Part shown: in pieces, positions 59,198-64,000 of the stretch
Layout: every line of letters begins with the position of its first letter
How positions within the stretch are numbered: position 1 is the first letter of the stretch
Source of the DNA: Sulfuricurvum sp.
GTDB lineage: Bacteria > Campylobacterota > Campylobacteria > Campylobacterales > Sulfurimonadaceae
Assembly: GCF_030691015.1 (NCBI RefSeq)
Contig: NZ_JAUYFF010000019.1
Location: 124,001-188,000, forward strand
Direction: 5' to 3'
Length of the DNA: 64,000 bases
Notes under the pieces: model-generated
Database searches by the model: none
What the model was told of the DNA's origin: nothing
The model's input: only the letters and a program-made list of their open reading frames with translations
Translations under genes and position numbers: made by a program

Positions 59198-59946
59198 TTC
59201 GTTTTGAGAACGTCACCAAAAGCTTCGGAAAACGGGAAATCTTACGCGGAGTCAATCTAGAGATCGAAAAAGGGAAAACAACGGTCATTTTCGGCGTCTC
59301 AGGCGGCGGAAAATCAACGATTATCAAACATATCGTCGGACTGCTTAAACCCGATTCGGGAACCATTACCGTCGATGGAATTCGGGTGGATAACGCCGAT
59401 GAGACGACACTGCGCTCCATCCGAACCAAGGTTGGATTTTTGTTTCAAAGCGGGGCATTATTTGACAGTATGAATATCCGTGAAAACGTTGCATTCCCGA
59501 TGCGTGAGCATCAAAATCTTTCCCTGAAAGAGTTGGAGTACAAAATCGATGAAAAGCTCACGATGGTAGGGCTTGATCCAAAAATTGTAAAATCTCTCTA
59601 CCCCGAAGAACTCAGCGGCGGGATGCGCAAACGTGTCGGATTGGCACGTACCCTTGCATTGGAACCGGATGTTATTCTTTACGATGAACCGACATCAGGG
59701 CTTGATCCCGTAACAAGTGACTTTATCACCCAAATGATCTGCCGTCTTCGTGAAGAGATTGGTATGACCTCTATCCTCATTAGTCATGATATCGCGGAGA
59801 GTTTTAAAGCGGGGGATAATTACGCGATGCTTTTTGACGGTGTGATTGTCGAATCGGGAGATAAAGAGAGTTTTAAAAATTCATCCAATGCCGTCGTTCA
59901 GCAATTCATCCATGCACGCGCTGAAGGGCCGATAGCGTTTCATTAA
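59194..59946 (+). CDS. MlaF-like ABC transporter ATPase
   Basis: This is a 250-residue ATPase with Walker A GVSGGGKST, VGFLFQSGALFDSMNIRENVAFPMREH (typical of MlaF/Ttg2A), signature LSGGMRKRVGLART and Walker B ILYDEPTSGLDPVTS. It should power phospholipid or retrograde lipid trafficking with an MlaE permease and MlaD-type MCE protein, which are not in the window. It ends on the same TTAA as the convergent J-domain gene. Confidence 0.88.
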   Translation: MIRFENVTKSFGKREILRGVNLEIEKGKTTVIFGVSGGGKSTIIKHIVGLLKPDSGTITVDGIRVDNADETTLRSIRTKVGFLFQSGALFDSMNIRENVAFPMREHQNLSLKELEYKIDEKLTMVGLDPKIVKSLYPEELSGGMRKRVGLARTLALEPDVILYDEPTSGLDPVTSDFITQMICRLREEIGMTSILISHDIAESFKAGDNYAMLFDGVIVESGDKESFKNSSNAVVQQFIHARAEGPIAFH

Positions 59947-60233
59947 CGCCCCCCAAACTTCTTCGTCCACCACTCCTGCGGGGTGAGGGTTTTCTCCCTC
60001 AGATGCTCTTCATCAAAGTTGAATTCATATTTGGAACAATAATCGAGTAAAACAGCATACGCTTCATTGATCTGAGTGCTCATCGCGTGTGCCGTATCGG
60101 TATCATCAGGGTGTTTATCGGGGTGCCATTGTTGCATCATATTTTTGTAGCGGGTTTTGATGTCGGAGAGGGTAGCTTTGTCGCTCAGGCCAAGGAGCGT
60201 TTTGGCCTTTATGAGCGTGTCAGAGGAGAGCAT
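59943..60233 (-). CDS. J-domain (DnaJ-like) protein
   Basis: The 96-residue protein contains a J domain with the HPD motif (MMQQWHPDKHPDD), helix II ISDIKTRYK-like LSDIKTRYKN, and helix III INEAYAVLLDY. There is no G/F, zinc or C-terminal client domain, so it is a type III J protein that targets DnaK to a specific task. The WWTKKFGGR tail is notable. It is 11 bases after ftsZ. Confidence 0.85.
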   Translation of the reverse strand: MLSSDTLIKAKTLLGLSDKATLSDIKTRYKNMMQQWHPDKHPDDTDTAHAMSTQINEAYAVLLDYCSKYEFNFDEEHLREKTLTPQEWWTKKFGGR

Positions 60234-60244
60234 GGAAAGAGAGA

Positions 60245-61387
60245 TTAGTCTCTTTGTTGACGCATAAACGTCGGAACATCCAAGAAGTCTTCCGTATAGT
60301 CACCGTTGGCAACCATAGCAGGGCGAACAACAACGCGAGGTTTTGCAACCGTAGCGGCTGCGGCAACCGCTTCTTTGTTTTCAAATTCACAGTTATTGAT
60401 ACCCTGTGCCGCTTTTTTCTCAAAACCGGTCGCAACGAGGGTGATGCGAATAAAATCTTTTGCCAATGACTCATCGGTTGTCGTACCGAAAATAACGTCA
60501 GCCGATTCATCAACGCTGTTATGGACAACGTCCATAGCGGCAGAGAGTTCCATAAATGGAAACTCAGGGTGCATACTGAAGTGAACCAATACACCGAGTG
60601 CGCCGTTAACGGACATATTGTCCAAAAGCGGAGATTCGATAGCATTTTTGATCGCTTCGTAGGCTGCATTTTCACCTTTGTATTCGCCTACACCCATAAG
60701 AGCCAAACCACGGTGGCTCATAACAGTTTGTAAGTCGGCGAAGTCAAGGTTGATGTCGTTGTCGCCGCTGGCGAGGATAACACCCGATGTTCCGCTAACA
60801 GCGCGAGCAAGTACGCTGTCAACGATTTTGAAACTCTCTTTGATTCCGAGTTTCGGATCAATGATGGAGAGGAGCTTGTCGTTCGGGATAACGACGATAC
60901 AGTCGGATTCATTTTTAAGTTCAGTCAAACCGTCTTCAGCAAGTTTGAGACGTTTTTTTCCTTCAAATGAGAAAGGTTTAGTCACGACCGCGATCGTCAA
61001 TGCGCCAACGTCTTTAGCACATTTAGCGATGATCGGTGCAGCACCCGTACCGGTTCCGCCGCCAAGACCTGCTGCTACGAAAACGATATCGGCACCCTGC
61101 AATGCACGTGTCAAATCTTCATAACTCTCGATAGCAGATTCTTTACCCACTTCGGGTTTCATACCCGCACCCAAACCTTTGGTTAGTTTTGCACCGAGTT
61201 GGATTTTAGTTGCAGCTGAACCTTGTTCCAATACTTGCGCATCGGTATTAGCGATGATAAGTTCGATTCCCGGAATTTGCTCTTTGAGCATATATCCGAT
61301 CATATTACCGCCGCCGCCGCCGACACCGACTGCTACGATACGTGCTCCGGTTAGTGTTGTTGATTCTTCAATTGAAAATGGTTCCAT
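60245..61387 (-). CDS. ftsZ: Cell division protein FtsZ
   Basis: The 380-residue tubulin homologue has the GTP-binding GGGTGTGAAP in AAGLGGGTGTGAAPIIAKCAKD, VGVGGGGGNMIGYML at the start and the T7 synergy loop region NLDFADLQTVM. The C-terminus is DYTEDFLDVPTFMRQQRD, the conserved peptide that binds FtsA. It forms the Z ring. It follows ftsA by 18 bases. Confidence 0.97.
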   Translation of the reverse strand: MEPFSIEESTTLTGARIVAVGVGGGGGNMIGYMLKEQIPGIELIIANTDAQVLEQGSAATKIQLGAKLTKGLGAGMKPEVGKESAIESYEDLTRALQGADIVFVAAGLGGGTGTGAAPIIAKCAKDVGALTIAVVTKPFSFEGKKRLKLAEDGLTELKNESDCIVVIPNDKLLSIIDPKLGIKESFKIVDSVLARAVSGTSGVILASGDNDINLDFADLQTVMSHRGLALMGVGEYKGENAAYEAIKNAIESPLLDNMSVNGALGVLVHFSMHPEFPFMELSAAMDVVHNSVDESADVIFGTTTDESLAKDFIRITLVATGFEKKAAQGINNCEFENKEAVAAAATVAKPRVVVRPAMVANGDYTEDFLDVPTFMRQQRD

Positions 61388-61405
61388 GCTTGCTCCTTGA
61401 CGTGA

Positions 61406-62815
61406 TTAAAATAGTTGAGTTGCCCAATTCCAGAACTTGGAAATCGGGTTTGGTTGATCGTTTTGGACTGACTTGTTTGATCCGATATTGACCATCTTCG
61501 CCGTTTCCGCAATTTTCTCTTCCTTTGCCGGAGGCGTTTGTGCCGCAGGTGTTGGAATAGAAGCGGCTGGCGTAATAGGGTCAAATTTCGGTGCTTCTTC
61601 AGGAAGTGTTCCCCCGTGCACTGCAGCAGAATCTTCACTGGCATGGCGCATACGTCGATTAACATCGATCTCATAAGGAGTATAACCATCGGCAAGATAT
61701 TTAATCAATCCGACAGCTCCTGAGTAGGAAGGATCTCGAAGGGTATCAAAAAGACCGCCGACATCGGTAGGTTTTGCAAGACGTACCGGCATGTTATCGA
61801 GTATCGCAACGGCGAGTTCGCGTAATCCTTCGATTTTAGTAAATCCTCCGGTGAGAACGACACCGGCACCCATATGCTCTTTAAGGCCACTTTTTTCAAT
61901 CGATTGGGCGATAATCATCAAAGTCTCTTCAACACGAGCGTAGATGACGTTGTGTACGACTTCTAAGGATACTTCATGAGTAGATGTCTCATCACCGATC
62001 ACAGGAAGCTCGATAAGATCGTTGCTAGGTGCATACAATGAGCCGTAGTTGATTTTGACATTATCCGCAGTGTGCAGCGGAGTGTGCAACGCCATTGAGA
62101 GGTCATTGGTAATATGATTTGAACCGACACCTAAAAAGTCGTTATAACGGATCGCGTGACCGGAGTGGATAACGATATTGCTCGTATTGCCACCCATGTC
62201 GACCACAGCGGCACCGAGCTCTTTTTCATCCGAATTGAGAACGGCGATAGCGGAAGCGTAACCGCTGAGTACGACACTTTCAACATCGACACCTGCTGCT
62301 TTGACTGCTTTGCGAAGATTGTTGAGATTGCTTTTTTGGGTAGTGATAATATGGGTTTCAACTTCGAGGCGTGCGGCATTCATCCCCAGAGGGTCTTCGA
62401 TAAAATCCTGATCGTCTACTTTGAAGTTATACGGGAGGGCGTGTAACACTTCAAATTCATTTGGGATATTCGCGTTATACAAAGAGGTGTGCATAACACG
62501 CTGAATTTCGTTGAGGGTAATCTCTTTATTCGGGATATTAACGATACCGCTTGAATTTAAACTTTTAGTGTAGGCACCCGAAATGGTAACGATAGCACTT
62601 CGAAGTTCCGTTCCTGCGACCCGCTTGGCGTCATTGAGTGCACTTTTGATCGATTTGGATGCAAGCTCAATGTTGGTGATGCTCCCTTTGCGAAGCCCTT
62701 GTGCTTTTGCGATACCGGCTCCGATTATTTGTGCGTTGTTGTCGTCATCGATTTCCGCGATGAGCGCACAAACTTTTGTTGAGCCGATATCAATGGCTAA
62801 AACGGTTCGTTTCAA
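61406..62815 (-). CDS. ftsA: Cell division protein FtsA
   Basis: The 469-residue actin-like ATPase has the phosphate-1 loop (LAIDIGSTKVCALIAEI), the SHS2 insert domain 1C and the adenosine motif GAGVVLTGGFTKIEGL. A linker rich in Ala/Pro precedes the C-terminal amphipathic membrane helix (ISKFWNWATQLF). It tethers FtsZ to the membrane. It starts 1 base after the peptidyl-prolyl isomerase gene ends. Confidence 0.96.
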   Translation of the reverse strand: MKRTVLAIDIGSTKVCALIAEIDDDNNAQIIGAGIAKAQGLRKGSITNIELASKSIKSALNDAKRVAGTELRSAIVTISGAYTKSLNSSGIVNIPNKEITLNEIQRVMHTSLYNANIPNEFEVLHALPYNFKVDDQDFIEDPLGMNAARLEVETHIITTQKSNLNNLRKAVKAAGVDVESVVLSGYASAIAVLNSDEKELGAAVVDMGGNTSNIVIHSGHAIRYNDFLGVGSNHITNDLSMALHTPLHTADNVKINYGSLYAPSNDLIELPVIGDETSTHEVSLEVVHNVIYARVEETLMIIAQSIEKSGLKEHMGAGVVLTGGFTKIEGLRELAVAILDNMPVRLAKPTDVGGLFDTLRDPSYSGAVGLIKYLADGYTPYEIDVNRRMRHASEDSAAVHGGTLPEEAPKFDPITPAASIPTPAAQTPPAKEEKIAETAKMVNIGSNKSVQNDQPNPISKFWNWATQLF

Positions 62816-62816
62816 A

Positions 62817-64000
62817 TCAAATCCCCTCTACATAGATTTCAACTGGGTACTTGCTCTCAAGTGTTTTGATCAAACCTTGATCCAACAAACTCCCTTTGAG
62901 CTTGAGTACGGCATTGGCATCCGCTAATGTTTTATCTTGAAGCAACTTTTGTTCCAAAACGTTATACAAAACAACATTTCCGCTCTCTAAAGTGATAAAA
63001 CCTTGTTTTTGTTTGGAAGCAAACAATTTAGTCAAAAATTCTGACCCCTCTTGTGCACTTAAACCTGCTATTTTAGCACTGTCGGTTCGGCTGAGGAAAT
63101 CGGTTGTAGAACCGCTGAATGTTTTATAACTGTTTTGGGCTAACTCTTGAAGTTTGGTTTTTTTCGCTTCGAGTGTATAGAGTGCAATAACATCTGTTTT
63201 TGCCTCTTCATAGGTTTTGATACGTGCAGGATTCATTTTTTCAAGTTTTACGATGATATAGTCATTGCCGACTTTACGTGGTTTGAGAAACGGCTTTTGA
63301 TCATTCAATCCCATAATCTCTTTGGTAACCTCAGGATCAAAGCTAGATGTCTCAGTGCTAAAGGTTGCTTTTTGAGGAGCCACTCCCGCTTTCAATGCAC
63401 CTTTTTTATAGTCGATATAAAGTCGAAGAGCCTCTTTCTCAGTTGCTTTGTCATTCAATGCGGCGATGATGACACCTTGTGCTTCGACTAGGGTGAGAAT
63501 TTTTCCGGTAGCATCTTTGAGCATTTGGCGGTTCATATCGTAATAGTCACTAATCTCTTTTGCCGAAGGAGTTGCTGTGATCGGCGTTTGCGTTACATAA
63601 CTGATTTCAAAGCTCGGAGACGTTTTAAACTCTTTTGAGCGTTTTCCCCAAAGTGCTTTGAGTTCTGTTTCATTAGGAGCAAGGGTAATCATGCTTGGTG
63701 TGAGAATTTTATAATTGAATTTATCCGAAATACCCAGAGCATTTCCGAGAGCTTTCTCTTCAATCGCTTTACTTCCCGATGCTAGTAGATAAAGTGTTTT
63801 TTGGATCAGGAGCTCTTTTTTTATTGACGCTTCATATTCTTTGATCGTTAAATTGTTTTGTTTTAATGCTTCGGCATAAATTGTTTTATCAAAGGTGCCC
63901 TCTTTGGCAAAGACAGGCTGAGACTTGATTACATTCCAAAGTTCCTCATCGGTCACCATCAATCCGTAGCTGTTGGCGAGGTTGAGTACCAATGCTTGAT
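62817..64000 (-). CDS. PpiD/SurA-like periplasmic folding factor, 5' part missing
   Basis: The reading frame enters from the right edge, so the N-terminal anchor is outside the window; about 394 residues are seen. Features are a SurA_N-like segment (VTDEELWNVIKSQPVFAKEGTFDKTIYAEALKQNNLTIKEYEASIKKELL) and a PpiC-like middle (EISYVTQTPITATPSAKEISDYYDMNRQML). The end is a helical C-terminus. It helps fold outer membrane and secreted proteins. The catalytic parvulin motif is weak, so it may be a chaperone only. Confidence 0.8.
   Translation of the reverse strand, partial: QALVLNLANSYGLMVTDEELWNVIKSQPVFAKEGTFDKTIYAEALKQNNLTIKEYEASIKKELLIQKTLYLLASGSKAIEEKALGNALGISDKFNYKILTPSMITLAPNETELKALWGKRSKEFKTSPSFEISYVTQTPITATPSAKEISDYYDMNRQMLKDATGKILTLVEAQGVIIAALNDKATEKEALRLYIDYKKGALKAGVAPQKATFSTETSSFDPEVTKEIMGLNDQKPFLKPRKVGNDYIIVKLEKMNPARIKTYEEAKTDVIALYTLEAKKTKLQELAQNSYKTFSGSTTDFLSRTDSAKIAGLSAQEGSEFLTKLFASKQKQGFITLESGNVVLYNVLEQKLLQDKTLADANAVLKLKGSLLDQGLIKTLESKYPVEIYVEGI

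Noticed and set aside
1-64000. CRISPR array, IS element, tRNA/rRNA, prophage or restriction-modification genes
   Set aside because: Read for regularly spaced repeats, transposase or integrase motifs and cloverleaf sequences; none convincing was seen by eye. A tRNAscan/ISfinder/CRISPR search would be decisive.

Overview
The window looks like a chromosome segment of a mesophilic, chemolithotrophic Campylobacterota (Epsilonproteobacteria), most like the Sulfuricurvum/Sulfurimonas group. The reasons are: a desulforubrerythrin of the Campylobacter type; a split siroheme pathway and a ferredoxin-type nitrate assimilation set; many GGDEF/EAL/Cache sensors; very short intergenic gaps with ATGA-type overlaps; and promoters that mostly show a clear -10 but a weak -35. 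The genus is an inference. I see no tRNA, rRNA, CRISPR array, IS element or prophage. No gene-free stretch exceeds 300 bases; the longest gaps (about 220 bases at 42398-42622 and 51546-51764) are promoter/leader regions.

Layout. 1-2916: end of an NDH-2-like flavoprotein (minus), then tlyA, ribF and atpB. 2926-4615: a small membrane protein, a RelE/ParE-type toxin-antitoxin pair and an AT-rich Sel1/TonB_C secreted protein, possibly an acquired insert. 4617-11139: a plus-strand run of thiE, gatB, a six-TM voltage-sensor-type K+ channel, a TrkA-like RCK protein, gpsA, a Dabb protein and an unknown. 11195-16705: a secreted Gly/Met-rich protein, an ABC-F ATPase, a heme-type (DUF3365) GGDEF-EAL sensor and a YdhR-like monooxygenase.

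16686-33310 is a nitrate assimilation locus. It holds nasA, nirA and the uroporphyrinogen methyltransferase in one overlapping operon, with a divergent precorrin-2 dehydrogenase. It also holds an nrtABD ABC importer, a soluble tandem-Cache protein with no output domain, an Fe-S-type Rrf2 regulator, a PAS/GGDEF cyclase, and a NarK-type transporter joined to a PP2C-kinase fusion. The three nitrate transcription units share one promoter architecture: a TGATTA-N5-TAATCA dyad about 43 bp upstream of the -10, and a second small dyad just before the ribosome binding site. This is the best candidate for an undescribed regulatory system here.

33438-47194: a CHASE-like/PAS/GAF/GGDEF/EAL protein, a glycine-zipper protein, a TolC-MacA-MacB efflux operon, and a porin / periplasmic binding protein / degenerate-GGDEF-EAL operon that looks like a trans-envelope sensing unit. 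47213-56628 is an iron and oxidative-stress block: desulforubrerythrin, DUF2325 protein, ferritin, HemP preceded by a 25-codon leader ORF, two TonB-dependent receptors with nearly identical Fur-like promoters, a PiuC-type dioxygenase and ExbB-ExbD-TonB. 56663-64000: an M48 peptidase, prmC, a DUF4149 protein and an MlaF-like ATPase (plus), then on the minus strand a PpiD/SurA-like protein (partial), ftsA, ftsZ and a J-domain protein.
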